From [Mycobacterium] nativiensis (GTDB taxonomy: Bacteria > Actinomycetota > Actinomycetes > Mycobacteriales > Mycobacteriaceae): DNA of 64,000 nt. Both the position numbers and the translations under genes were made by a program. This document shows positions 31,433-40,031 of the stretch, piece by piece. The first letter of the stretch is position 1, and every line of letters starts with the position of its first letter. Under the pieces are notes generated by a model, which saw only the letters and a list, made by a program, of their open reading frames with translations, ran no database searches and had not been told where the DNA came from. The stretch lies in assembly GCF_020172685.1 (NCBI RefSeq), contig NZ_CP083986.1:3753861-3817860 (forward strand), written 5' to 3'.

Positions 31433-32181
31433 TGCCCGAGGGCGACACCGTCTTTCACACGGCCGCGGTGCTCGGTACCGCCTTGGCGGGAAAGGCCTTG
31501 ACCCGCTGCGATATCCGTGTCCCCCGCTACGCAACCGTCGACCTGACCGGTCAGCAGGTGGACCAGGTCGTCAGCCGCGGCAAGCATCTGTTCATCCGGG
31601 TGGGTACGGCGAGTATCCATTCGCATCTGAAGATGGACGGCAGTTGGCGGATCGGGCATCATCCGGTCGATCATCGGGTGCGAATCATCTTGGAGGCCGG
31701 CGATGTTCGCGCCGCGGGTATCGATCTGGGAACCCTGGAGATACTGGATCGCGACCGCGACGGCGACCCCGTCGCGGATCTGGGCCCGGACCTGCTCGGT
31801 CCGGACTGGGATCCGGACACGGCCGCCGCCAACCTGATCGCCGATCCGCAGCGCCCGCTGGCGGACGCACTGTTGGATCAATCCGTGCTGGCCGGTATCG
31901 GCAATGTCTACTGCAACGAATTGTGCTTCGTCGTCGGACGGTTGCCGACGGCACCGGTCGCCGCGCTGGCCGATCCGGTGCGGGTGGTGTCGCGGGCCCG
32001 CGAAATGCTGTGGGCGAATCGGCTGCGCTGGAACCGCTGCACCACCGGGGACACCCGGCGCGGCCGGCAACTGTGGGTGTACGGCCGGGCCGGGCTGCCG
32101 TGCCGGCGCTGCGGCACCCGCGTGGATTTCGACCGCGGCGCCGAACGAATCCGCTTCTGGTGTCCGGCGTGCCAGCAGTGA
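31432..32181 (+). CDS. nei: Endonuclease VIII-type DNA glycosylase Nei
   Basis: This 249-residue Fpg/Nei-family enzyme excises oxidised bases. The catalytic N-terminus [11 protein letters not shown] supplies Pro2 and Glu3. [11 protein letters not shown], the helix-two-turn-helix [14 protein letters not shown], and a C-terminal zinc finger (CRRCG and CPACQQ) are complete. It shares one base with the lhr stop, so a helicase-glycosylase repair operon is implied, as in other mycobacteria. Length and motifs are normal. Confidence 0.95.
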
Positions 32182-32216
32182 GCCGTCAGGGCGATCGGCG
32201 CGCCGACCTGGTCCCC

Positions 32217-32468
32217 TCAGCCGACGTGACTGCCCGGGATCACGCCACCAGTCGGGCCGCCGGGAGCTTCGGGGCCCGGGTATTCGGATTCTGTTTCACC
32301 GGGGACCGGCTCGGGCGCGACCGGCTCTGTGGTCGTGGTGGTCGTGGTCGTGGTCGTCGTCGTGGTGGTGCTGGTCGGCGCTTCTTCCTTGGTGCCGCTG
32401 CAACCTGCCGCCACCAGCATCGCCGCGCTGCCGAGCACCGCGATGGTGATTCTGCCGCTCGACTTCAT
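32217..32468 (-). CDS. Small lipoprotein with poly-Thr tract
   Basis: This 83-residue protein has a lipobox (LVAAGCSG; Cys at residue 23) after a hydrophobic signal. A run of about 14 Thr follows (encoded at about 32329-32372 by ACC/ACG codons), then a Pro/Glu/Gly-rich tail. GAGGGGAG stands upstream of ATG 32468. No enzymatic domain is present. The triplet tract is a likely slippage site. It lies where M. tuberculosis has lpqC and atsB, neither of which is present here. Confidence 0.75.
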   Translation of the reverse strand: MKSSGRITIAVLGSAAMLVAAGCSGTKEEAPTSTTTTTTTTTTTTTTEPVAPEPVPGETESEYPGPEAPGGPTGGVIPGSHVG

Positions 32469-32524
32469 CAGAATCAGACTCCCCTCTGCGCTGTTTCTGT
32501 CGTACGGACCTGTACCCGGGACGG

Positions 32525-33397
32525 TCACGGCTGAAACGCGCGCCGGCTCGTGAAGGAGCGCAGGCGTCCGGTGAGCGGATCCTCGAATTCCAGTCGCAGT
32601 GCCAGCAGCTGCAGCGGGGTGGAGAAGTCGTCGGGGGCGACCTCGACGACCTCTGGATACAGCGGATCGCCGTCGATCGGCAGGCCCAGCGAGGCCAGGT
32701 GCACCCGCAACTGGTGGGTGCGTCCGGTTCGCGGCGTCAGCCGGTAGCAACCGTCGCCCAGCGCCTCCACCAGGGTCTCGGCGTTGGGCTCACCGGCTTC
32801 CTCACGGGCCTGCAAACAGCCACGGCGTTTGACGATCCGGCTGCGGATCAGCCGCGGAAATTCGCCCGCCGTCTCCGCGGACGACCGGGCCAGGTACTGC
32901 TTGCGGACGGCGCCGCGGGCGAACAGCGTCTGATAGGGCCCGCGCAGCTCGCGGCGGGTGGTGAACAGCAGCACCCCGGCGGTGAGCCGATCCAGTCGGT
33001 GCGCCGGACTCAGCTCGGGCAGGTCCAGGTCGCGCCGGAGCCGTACCAGCGCTGTCTGGGCGACGTGCCGGCCCCGGGGCATGGTCGCCAGGAAGTGTGG
33101 CTTGTCGACCACCACCAGGTCCCGGTCGCGGTGCAGCACCGGGACATCGAAAGGCACCGGCACCTCATCGGGCAGGTCCCGGTACCAGAAGATGTGGGCG
33201 CCGGCCGGCAGCACGGTGGATTCGTCGACGACGACGCCGTCGGCGGTGACGACCTCGCCGGCGGCCACCTTCGCGGCCGCGACGGCGCCGAACCGGGCGC
33301 GCAGTTCGTCGGCGACCGGCCCGCCGTGCAGCCGTAGCCGGGCCGGGCCGAGTCCGTCGCGCACCGGTAACGGGGCGGGACGTCGGCGGGCAGGCAC
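32525..33397 (-). CDS. RluA-family pseudouridine synthase
   Basis: This 290-residue RNA pseudouridine synthase has the catalytic loop AHRLDRLTAGVLLFT (Asp nucleophile), VVDKPHFLATMPRG before it and TGRTHQLRVHLASLGLPI after it, as in the RluA group. The RNA target is not evident. GTG 33397 is chosen because a near-consensus -10 box (CATACT, 33410-33405) is 7 bases upstream, indicating a leaderless start; an in-frame GTG at 33430 is the alternative. It corresponds to Rv3300c in position. Confidence 0.88.
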   Translation of the reverse strand: MPARRRPAPLPVRDGLGPARLRLHGGPVADELRARFGAVAAAKVAAGEVVTADGVVVDESTVLPAGAHIFWYRDLPDEVPVPFDVPVLHRDRDLVVVDKPHFLATMPRGRHVAQTALVRLRRDLDLPELSPAHRLDRLTAGVLLFTTRRELRGPYQTLFARGAVRKQYLARSSAETAGEFPRLIRSRIVKRRGCLQAREEAGEPNAETLVEALGDGCYRLTPRTGRTHQLRVHLASLGLPIDGDPLYPEVVEVAPDDFSTPLQLLALRLEFEDPLTGRLRSFTSRRAFQP

Positions 33398-33441
33398 GGC
33401 CCCCAGTATGACCGGCCCCCGTATGACCACCGCAGAAAAGA

Positions 33442-33479
33442 CACATCGGCCACAACCGTCGGGGGTTGTGGCCGATGTG
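33442..33479 (-). terminator. Terminator after the secreted protein gene at 33506
   Basis: A perfect 16-bp stem (CACATCGGCCACAACC and its complement) with a 6-base loop, followed on the minus strand by TCTTTTCT. It is one of the strongest hairpins in the window. Confidence 0.85.
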
Positions 33480-33505
33480 GCTCTATTCAGTGCGGGCTAC
33501 TGCAC

Positions 33506-34429
33506 TCAGCTCAGGCCGAACATGCTGAAGATGTCCAGGCCAGCCAGGAAGTCGGTCACCGTGGTGGTGTCGGTCACCGCGGTGGCACCCGGCCCCAGCA
33601 GCTCGGTCAGCAGGGCGCCCAGGGTCTCGTCGCCCAGCAGTCCGGTGCCGGCCGGGTCGATGATCGTGCCGCCGACCGTGAGGCCGTCCACGAACTTGTC
33701 CCAGCCCGCTGCCAATTCGGTGGAGTCGATGCCCAGCAGGCCGCCGATGGTGGCGTTGCCCAACGTCTGCCCGCTACCGATCACCAGATCGTTCAGCGTG
33801 TCGTTGGGGGTGATCCCCAGGAAGCTGCTGAGCAGGCTGCCCACCGTGTCCGACGGCGACAGGCCGAACATCGGCAGGTTCAGCAGACCGACGTACGGGC
33901 CCAAACCGAGGGCCGTCAACACCGAGCCGATGCTCTGGTCGGCGCCGGTGCCGCCGATGAAGCCGCCGAGCAGCTGATCGATCGGCACCGACCCCAGCGG
34001 GACGGCGGTGTTGTTGGGTCCGGCGATCATCACCTTGGCCAGTAGCCCACTGATGTCGGTGGACAACAGCCCGCCGGTGGCCGTGTCCAGCGACACGCCG
34101 CTCGGGTTCAGGTCGGCCAGCAGGGCACTCAGCTGCGAGCTGGTGTTGATGCCCGTGCCGAATGTGCCCAGCACCTCGCCCATGTTGCCGACCTTGAGCG
34201 CGTCCAGCAGGTTCTGCAGGCTCGCCACGAAGCTGTCTTGTTCGGGGGCGGCGGTCAGCACGTAGTCGTGTTGCACCGAAGCGGCGAGGCCTTCGGTGAT
34301 CGTCGGCGCTACGACCGTTCCGCCGAATAGAACCGCACCGGCTAATGCGGTACCGGCCGCGAGTGCGCCGGCTTTCGCCACAAAGCCACGCGGCTCCATC
34401 GGCGCGGCAATGGTGGAAAGAGTGGACAT
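33506..34429 (-). CDS. Secreted protein of unknown function (paralogue 1 of 2)
   Basis: This 307-residue protein has a signal-like N-terminus (GALAAGTALAGAVLFGGTVVAP) and then a Gly/Leu-rich mature part: SLQNLLDALKVGNMGEVLG, GSLLSSFLGITPNDTLNDL, DKFVDGLTVGGTIIDPAGT. There is no Cys pattern or enzyme motif that I recognise. It is homologous to the next gene on the same strand (34928-36010), with matching SLQNLL and GGT-DP segments near both ends. ATG 34429 has GAAGGGGG upstream. The long AT-rich gap before it suggests a regulated promoter, but none is clear. Confidence 0.75.
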   Translation of the reverse strand: MSTLSTIAAPMEPRGFVAKAGALAAGTALAGAVLFGGTVVAPTITEGLAASVQHDYVLTAAPEQDSFVASLQNLLDALKVGNMGEVLGTFGTGINTSSQLSALLADLNPSGVSLDTATGGLLSTDISGLLAKVMIAGPNNTAVPLGSVPIDQLLGGFIGGTGADQSIGSVLTALGLGPYVGLLNLPMFGLSPSDTVGSLLSSFLGITPNDTLNDLVIGSGQTLGNATIGGLLGIDSTELAAGWDKFVDGLTVGGTIIDPAGTGLLGDETLGALLTELLGPGATAVTDTTTVTDFLAGLDIFSMFGLS

Positions 34430-34873
34430 GTACCAGCCCCCTTCAGAGTTCGAACAAAATGGTGGTGTGATGCGTACAACACTCATTAACTTATGTGGCA
34501 CTCAGTCTCGTGTCAACGGTTACATCGGTTAATTTTCCCGCATCAGCAACTTATATTGCCAGCAACTTCCCAGTTCAAAGCCGAGACAGCAAAAGCCTAG
34601 GCCTACCTGGCACGTCATCGTGAACAGCGAAAATCCGGCCTTTCGCTAAGAAACTTACTCAGCATTTTCCAGGAAATCCGGTCGCGCAGCCCGCACTTGA
34701 ACATCGCGCAAATATTCATGGGCGTTAACATCCGTAGAAATCCGTCAAACGGTATGCAATTGCCGCGTCGAAATACCGCCTCATTCCGACCGTGAGCTAA
34801 ATACGCACAATGCCGCAGGCGACTATCGCACCAGGCGCCATCTATTTGTCACGCTGCAATGCGAAATAAAGAC
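34430..34873. other. AT-rich non-coding region between secreted paralogues
   Basis: About 440 bases of markedly lower GC than the surroundings, without a supported gene on either strand. Many AATT/TTAA-type words (for example TTATATTGCC and CTAAATACGC) occur. It would hold the promoter of the gene starting at 34429. No exact SigF, TANNNT-near-start or tandem repeat signal was found. Confidence 0.6.
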
Positions 34874-34906
34874 ACACCCCGCAGTCGCCGAGCGGCTGCG
34901 GGGTGT
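34874..34906 (-). terminator. Terminator after the secreted protein gene at 34928
   Basis: An 11-bp perfect stem (ACACCCCGCAG and its complement), 11-base loop, followed on the minus strand by TCTTTATTTC. It separates the two secreted paralogues into different transcripts. Confidence 0.85.
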
Positions 34907-34927
34907 GGGGACTGAAGAACTTCGCTG

Positions 34928-36010
34928 CTACCAGTTCAGCAGGCCGAAGGCCTCCAGGATGTCGGTGATCGGCGTGTCGCCGGTGATCGCCAGGGTGCTG
35001 CCCTCGGGCAGGAAGCTGGCCAGGAATGTGCTCAAGGTCTGGGTGCCCCAGGTTTCACCGGAGGGGTCCAGCAGCGTCCCGCCGAACGGGAGGCCGTCGA
35101 GATACTGGTCCCAGGGTTGCGTGGGGGTCAGATTGAACAGCTGCGCCAGCGTCGCGGCGTCCATCATCGTCGTCGATCCCGTGCTGATCGGCAGGATGTG
35201 CAGGTACTCGCCCAGCGTCCAGGCGCTGTTCGGCACAACCGTGGCGGTGGGGTTGATGAGGCCGACATATTGGGTGACATCGGTGGTGGGCTTGCCCAGG
35301 ATGCCGCTCAGCCAGTCAACCAAGGAGCTGTTGAGAGTCAGATCGGGATTGGTGTTGACGCTGAGGATATTGCCGCACGACAAGGTGCAGTTGAGGACGT
35401 TCAGGTTCGGCAGGCCCAGCGCGGTGATCATGCTCCCGTACTGAGTGAGCATTGATCCCAGGTTCAGCGCGTTGGCCAGGTCGGTCAGCGAATGCGTGCC
35501 GGCGCCCGCCCCAAGAACGACGTTCACCAGGTCGCCGAGGTCGAGGTTGCCGATCGGCACGCCGTTCACCAGCCACACCCCGCCGGTGCCCAGCAGCGAT
35601 GGGATAGCGGCGTTGGCGCTGTACAGCGGCTCGGTGATCAATATCCCGAAGAGATTGCCCACTCCGGCCAATGTGGTGCCGTCCGGGTTGAAGGCCGCCA
35701 GCAGGTCCGAGACGTTCGAAGTGACGCTGAGCGGGGTGGTGGTCCCGGGCACGTCACCCAACGCGGCCAGCACCTGGTTGAGGTCGCCGACCCCCATCGT
35801 GTTGAGCAGGTTCTGCAGGCTCTCGGCGAACGTCGGGAACGCCGTCAGCGCGACGCTGTGGCTTGCCGGGGCCAGCGGGGCGCCGGAGATCTCCGGTCCG
35901 ACCGCCGCCACCCCGAACAGACCGGCACCGGCCAGGACGGTGGCCGCGGCCAGCGCAGCGCCCTTCGACGCCCCCACATGTGGGCGCGCGCCCATGAAGT
36001 GACCCGGCAT
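34928..36010 (-). CDS. Secreted protein of unknown function (paralogue 2 of 2)
   Basis: This 360-residue protein has a signal-like segment (GAALAAATVLAGAGLFGVAAVGP) near residue 15-40. The mature part is rich in Leu, Gly, Asn and Thr: SLQNLLNTMGVGDLNQVLAAL, GNLDLGDLVNVVLGAG, DQYLDGLPFGGTLLDPSGE. One Cys pair occurs (NCTLSCGN). The ends align with the gene at 33506-34429, but the centre is longer. ATG 36010 has GGGGAAGGGG upstream; ATG 35995 is an alternative. No function is recognised. Such exported paralogues are common in non-tuberculous mycobacteria. Confidence 0.75.
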   Translation of the reverse strand: MPGHFMGARPHVGASKGAALAAATVLAGAGLFGVAAVGPEISGAPLAPASHSVALTAFPTFAESLQNLLNTMGVGDLNQVLAALGDVPGTTTPLSVTSNVSDLLAAFNPDGTTLAGVGNLFGILITEPLYSANAAIPSLLGTGGVWLVNGVPIGNLDLGDLVNVVLGAGAGTHSLTDLANALNLGSMLTQYGSMITALGLPNLNVLNCTLSCGNILSVNTNPDLTLNSSLVDWLSGILGKPTTDVTQYVGLINPTATVVPNSAWTLGEYLHILPISTGSTTMMDAATLAQLFNLTPTQPWDQYLDGLPFGGTLLDPSGETWGTQTLSTFLASFLPEGSTLAITGDTPITDILEAFGLLNW

Positions 36011-36171
36011 TCCCCACCCCTTCCCCGCATCCGAATCGCCCATGCGATCCGGCTGACTAGGGAAAAAGTAATATCCGTCCAAGGATGCGTCAAAGCATTT
36101 GTTAACGCCTATGTCAGGAAAAACGGATGGAATGCCGACCGAATCGATGGTCATCGGTCCTGACAAACAGT

Positions 36172-37917
36172 TCAGTTAAGCGGAACCGGCTCCAGAATCT
36201 CGGCCCGTGCTTCCGGAGCGCTCGCCCGCAACGCATCCGCGGACTCGTCGTCCGGTTGCTCCTGCGACAGAATCTCCGCCTCCACCCGGGCGGCGTAGTT
36301 AGCCACCTCCCAGTCGACGGCGGCGTCGTCCCAGCCCAGTAGCGGGGCCATCACCTCGGCCACTTCGCGGGCACAGTTCACCCCGCGGTGGGCGTACTCG
36401 ATGGAGATCCGGGTCCGGCGCGCCAGCACGTCCTCCAGGTGCAGGGCACCCTCGGCGACGGCGGCGTAGGCGACTTCCACCTTGAGATAGGTGGGCGCCT
36501 CGGCGATCGGGTCCAGCAGGTCGGGCTGGCCGTCGGCCGCGGCCAGCACGTCGTGGAGCAGCGAGCCGTACCGGTCCAGCAGGTGCCGTACCCGGTAGGG
36601 GTGCAGGCCCTGGCGGGCGCCGACGTGCTCGGTCTGGTTGACCAGCGCGAAATAGCCGTCAGCGCCCAACAGCGGCACCTTCTCGGTGATCGACGGCGCC
36701 ACCCGCGTCGGGATGTACTCGGCGGCGGCGTCGATCGCGTCGGCGCCCATCACCCGGTAGGTGGTGTACTTGCCGCCGGCAATGGCCACCAGTCCCGGTG
36801 CTGGGACGGCCACCGCATGCTCGCGGGACAGCTTCGAGGTGTCGTCGTTCTCCCCTGCCAGCAGCGGCCGCAGGCCTGCGTACACGCCCTCGATGTCGGC
36901 GTGCGACAGCGGATTGGCCAGTGCGGTGTTGACGTGGGTCAGGATGTAGTCGATATCGGCCTTGGTCGCCGCCGGATGCGCCAGGTCCAGGTTCCAGTCG
37001 GTGTCGGTGGTGCCGATGATCCAGTGGGTGCCCCACGGGATGACGAACAGCACCGACTTCTCGGTGCGCAGGATGATCGCCGCCTCGGAGACGATGCGGT
37101 CGCGCGGCACCACGATGTGCACGCCCTTGGAGGCCCGGACATGGAAGCGGCCACGCTGGCGCGACAACGCCTGAATCTCATCGGTCCACACGCCGGTGGC
37201 GTTGACCACGACGTGCCCGTGCACCTCGGCGACCCGGCCGTCCTCGGAGTCACGGATCCGCACCCCGGTCACCCGGTCGCCTTCGCGTAGCAGCGCGACC
37301 ACCTGGGTGGAGGTCCTGATGACCGCGCCGTAGTGCGCCGCGGTGCGGGCGACGGTCAGGGTGTGCCGGGCGTCGTCGACGACGGTGTCGTAGTAGCGGA
37401 TCCCGCCGATCAGCGCGCTGCGCTTCAGCCCGGGCGCCAGCCTCAACGCCCCGGCTCGGGTCAGATGATGTTGCGGCGGAACCGATTTCGCACCGCCGAG
37501 CTGGTCGTAGAGGAAGATACCGGCCGCCACGTAGGGCCGCTCCCACCACCGGCGGGTCAGCGGGTACAGAAACGGCAGCGGCTTGACCAGGTGCGGCGCC
37601 AGCGTGGTCAGCGACAGCTCGCGTTCGTGCAGCGCCTCGCGCACCAGCCCGAACTCGAGCTGCTCGAGGTAACGCAGCCCGCCGTGGAACATCTTCGACG
37701 ACCGGCTCGATGTCCCGGCGGCGAAATCCCGGGCCTCGACCAGCGCCACCTTGAGGCCGCGGGTGGCGGCATCCAGCGCGCAACCGGCGCCCACCACGCC
37801 GCCGCCGATCACCACCACGTCGAACTGTTCGTCGCCCAGCCGCTGCCAGGCCTGTGCTCGTTGATCCGGGCTCAGCGTCGCGCCGTCCCAGGTGTCGTCG
37901 ATCTCGGGGCTGACCAC
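36172..37917 (-). CDS. glpD2: Aerobic glycerol-3-phosphate dehydrogenase GlpD2
   Basis: This 581-residue FAD-dependent, membrane-associated enzyme oxidises glycerol 3-phosphate to dihydroxyacetone phosphate and passes electrons to quinone. FAD binding is at FDVVVIGGGVVGAGCALDAATRG; GTSSRSSKMFHGGLRYLEQLEFGL and the substrate region with HWIIGTTDTDW follow. The C-terminal domain ends EARAEILEPVPLN, as in M. tuberculosis GlpD2. GTG 37917 is favoured because TAGCCT lies 7 bases before it. phoY1, which precedes glpD2 in M. tuberculosis order, is absent here. Confidence 0.96.
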   Translation of the reverse strand: MVSPEIDDTWDGATLSPDQRAQAWQRLGDEQFDVVVIGGGVVGAGCALDAATRGLKVALVEARDFAAGTSSRSSKMFHGGLRYLEQLEFGLVREALHERELSLTTLAPHLVKPLPFLYPLTRRWWERPYVAAGIFLYDQLGGAKSVPPQHHLTRAGALRLAPGLKRSALIGGIRYYDTVVDDARHTLTVARTAAHYGAVIRTSTQVVALLREGDRVTGVRIRDSEDGRVAEVHGHVVVNATGVWTDEIQALSRQRGRFHVRASKGVHIVVPRDRIVSEAAIILRTEKSVLFVIPWGTHWIIGTTDTDWNLDLAHPAATKADIDYILTHVNTALANPLSHADIEGVYAGLRPLLAGENDDTSKLSREHAVAVPAPGLVAIAGGKYTTYRVMGADAIDAAAEYIPTRVAPSITEKVPLLGADGYFALVNQTEHVGARQGLHPYRVRHLLDRYGSLLHDVLAAADGQPDLLDPIAEAPTYLKVEVAYAAVAEGALHLEDVLARRTRISIEYAHRGVNCAREVAEVMAPLLGWDDAAVDWEVANYAARVEAEILSQEQPDDESADALRASAPEARAEILEPVPLN

Positions 37918-37924
37918 GTCTGCC

Positions 37925-37930
37925 AGGCTA
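37925..37930 (-). promoter_or_regulatory. Candidate -10 box of glpD2 (leaderless)
   Basis: Minus strand TAGCCT, 7 bases, GTG 37917. There is no ribosome binding site. It separates glpD2 from lpdA together with the hairpin at 37946-38001. Confidence 0.5.
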
Positions 37931-37945
37931 CGTGGTCCCCCGCCA

Positions 37946-38001
37946 CGAGTGGGAAGCTCACGCCACGCGCGGCGGCGTGTCCGACGTGAGGTTCCCACTC
38001 G
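37946..38001 (-). terminator. Hairpin terminator after lpdA
   Basis: CGAGTGGGAAGCTCACG (37946-37962) pairs with 37985-38001 over 17 positions with one mismatch, around a GC-rich 22-base loop. It lies 20 bases beyond the lpdA stop and before glpD2. Confidence 0.7.
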
Positions 38002-38020
38002 GCGCGAAGCCGCGGAGGAT

Positions 38021-39445
38021 TCAGTCCAGATCGTCGTGGGTCATCAGCCGCCGGGCGGCCTCGGTGAGCGAGCCCGACAGCGACGGGTACACCGCCAGCG
38101 TCTGCGCCAGGTCGGCGACCGTGATCCGGTTCTGCACCGCCAGCGCGATCGGCAGGATCAGCTCCGAGGCGATCGGCGCCACCACCACACCGCCGATCAC
38201 CGTTCCGGTGGCCGGCCGGCAGAACAGCTTGAGGAAACCGTGGCGCATCCGCGACATCTTGGCCCGGGCGTTGGTCTGCAGCGGAAGCATCACCGTGCGG
38301 GCCGGCACCGTGCCGTCGTCGATCTGGGACTGCGGCACCCCGACCGCGGCGATCTCCGGCCGGGTGAACACCGCCGCGGCCACCGTCCGCAGCCGGATCG
38401 GGGCCACGGCCTCCCCCAGCGCGTGATACATCGCGATCCGGCCCTGCATGGCCGCCACCGACGCCAGCGGCAGCAGCCCGGTGCAGTCTCCAGCGGCGTA
38501 GATCCCGGCCACCGAGGTCCGCGACACCCGGTCCACCTGCAGGTAGCCTCCGGGCCCCAGTTCGATCCCGACCCGCTCCAGGCCCAGCCCCTCGGTGTTG
38601 GGCACCGACCCGACCGTCATCAGCGCGTGGCTGCCCACGACGGTGCGCCCGTCGGTCATGGTGACCATCACCCCGTCTCCGTCGCGGGACACCGAGGCGG
38701 CCCGGGCGTTCTTGACCAGCGTGACGCCGCGTTCGGCGAACGAGCGCTCCAGGACCCGGGCGGCGTCGGGGTCCTCGTGCGGCAGCACCCGGTCGCGGCT
38801 GGCCACCACGGTCACATGCACGCCGAGTTCGGTGTAGGCGTTGGCGAATTCCGCGCCGGTCACCCCGGAGCCGACGATCACCAGGTGCTCGGGCAGGGCG
38901 CTCAGGTCATAGATCTGACGCCAGTTCAGGATGCGCTCGCCATCCGGCTCGGCGCCGGGCACCACCCGCGGGCTGGCGCCGGTCGCGATCAACACCACGT
39001 CGGCCTCGATCACCCTCCGGGTGCCGTCGTGTGCGGTCACCTCGATGCGGTGATGAGCCAGACCGTGATGCTTGTCGGTCAGCTGGGCCCGCCCGGCGAT
39101 CACTTCGACGCCGGCCGCGACGAGCTGGGCTTTGATGTCGTCGGACTGCGCCGCTGCCAGCGTCTTGACCCGGTCCTGAATCTTCTCCAGCTCGATCTCG
39201 GCATCGGTGAAGTGGATGTCGAAGCCCAGATGGGGGGCCCGGCGCAGTTCAGTGCGGACCCCGGACGAGGCGATGAAGGTCTTGGAGGGCACACAGTCCC
39301 AAAGAACGCAGGCACCACCGATGCCGTCGGAGTCGACCACGGTCACCGTGGCGACCTCGGGGCCGCGGGCTGCCGCCACCAACGCGGCCTCGTATCCGGC
39401 CGGGCCGCCGCCAAGGATCACAATGCGCGTGGAGGGAGAAGTCAC
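38021..39445 (-). CDS. lpdA: Flavoprotein disulfide reductase-family protein LpdA
   Basis: This 474-residue FAD/NAD(P)-dependent protein is orthologous to Rv3303c. FAD motif: VILGGGPAGYEAALVAA. NAD(P) motif: VIVGSGVTGAEFANAYTELG. FAD end motif: TSVAGIYAAGDCTG. The redox region reads GGACVLWDCVPSK, so two Cys with four residues between are present. As I recall, M. tuberculosis LpdA has only the second. The C-terminal His-Glu pair of true lipoamide dehydrogenases is missing (YPSLSG instead of HPTLSE). Quinone or similar reduction is therefore more likely than lipoamide oxidation. GTG 39445 has TAGGTT 7 bases upstream. Confidence 0.95.
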   Translation of the reverse strand: MTSPSTRIVILGGGPAGYEAALVAAARGPEVATVTVVDSDGIGGACVLWDCVPSKTFIASSGVRTELRRAPHLGFDIHFTDAEIELEKIQDRVKTLAAAQSDDIKAQLVAAGVEVIAGRAQLTDKHHGLAHHRIEVTAHDGTRRVIEADVVLIATGASPRVVPGAEPDGERILNWRQIYDLSALPEHLVIVGSGVTGAEFANAYTELGVHVTVVASRDRVLPHEDPDAARVLERSFAERGVTLVKNARAASVSRDGDGVMVTMTDGRTVVGSHALMTVGSVPNTEGLGLERVGIELGPGGYLQVDRVSRTSVAGIYAAGDCTGLLPLASVAAMQGRIAMYHALGEAVAPIRLRTVAAAVFTRPEIAAVGVPQSQIDDGTVPARTVMLPLQTNARAKMSRMRHGFLKLFCRPATGTVIGGVVVAPIASELILPIALAVQNRITVADLAQTLAVYPSLSGSLTEAARRLMTHDDLD

Positions 39446-39452
39446 AGCGACT

Positions 39453-39458
39453 AACCTA
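39453..39458 (-). promoter_or_regulatory. Candidate -10 box of lpdA (leaderless)
   Basis: Minus strand TAGGTT, 7 bases, GTG 39445. It is divergent from the plus-strand box at 39475-39480, the two being 16 bases apart. Confidence 0.5.
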
Positions 39459-39474
39459 TCGGCGACGCGACGTT

Positions 39475-39480
39475 TAAGCT
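39475..39480 (+). promoter_or_regulatory. Candidate -10 box of the cyclotransferase-like gene (leaderless)
   Basis: TAAGCT, 7 bases, GTG 39488, with no ribosome binding site. Confidence 0.5.
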
Positions 39481-39487
39481 TTCTGCC

Positions 39488-39979
39488 GTGCCGCTCTACG
39501 CCGCCTACGGGTCGAACATGCATCCCGAGCAGATGCTCCAGCGCGCACCACATTCCCCGATGACCGGGACCGGCTGGGTGCACGGCTGGCGACTGACGTT
39601 CGCCGGCGAGGACATCGGCTGGGAAGGCGCCCTGGCCACCGTGGTCGAGGACCCGGAGTCCAGCGTCTTCGTCGTCCTCTACGACGTGACGTCCGAGGAC
39701 GAGAAGAACATGGACAGCTGGGAAGGCTCGGACTTCGGTATCCACAAGAAGATCCGCTGCCGGGTCGACCGGGTGGACGGCATCACTTCGGATCCCACCG
39801 ACGCCGCACCCACGCCGGTGCTGGCCTGGTTGTACGTGGTGGACGCCTGGGAGCGCGGCCTGCCGTCGGCGCGCTATCTGGGGGTGGTCGCCGAGGCGGC
39901 CCAGATCGCCGGCGCACCAGACGAATACGTGCGCAACCTGCGCACCCGCCCGGCCCGCAACATCGGGCCCGGCAGTTAG
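39488..39979 (+). CDS. Gamma-glutamylcyclotransferase-fold protein
   Basis: This 163-residue protein has the GGCT/AIG2 signature at the N-terminus (LYAAYGSNMHPEQM). EGALATVVEDPESSVFVVLYDVTSEDEKNMDSWEG in two blocks carries the catalytic-type acidic residue. The family cleaves gamma-glutamyl dipeptides to 5-oxoproline, but many bacterial members are uncharacterised. It corresponds to Rv3304 in position, divergent from lpdA. The start is GTG 39488, set by the leaderless promoter. Confidence 0.87.
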   Translation: MPLYAAYGSNMHPEQMLQRAPHSPMTGTGWVHGWRLTFAGEDIGWEGALATVVEDPESSVFVVLYDVTSEDEKNMDSWEGSDFGIHKKIRCRVDRVDGITSDPTDAAPTPVLAWLYVVDAWERGLPSARYLGVVAEAAQIAGAPDEYVRNLRTRPARNIGPGS

Positions 39980-40031
39980 CAAGGCTCGACGGAGGAGAGG
40001 CGAAGCTGGACCGCCGAATCAACCCCGGAAG

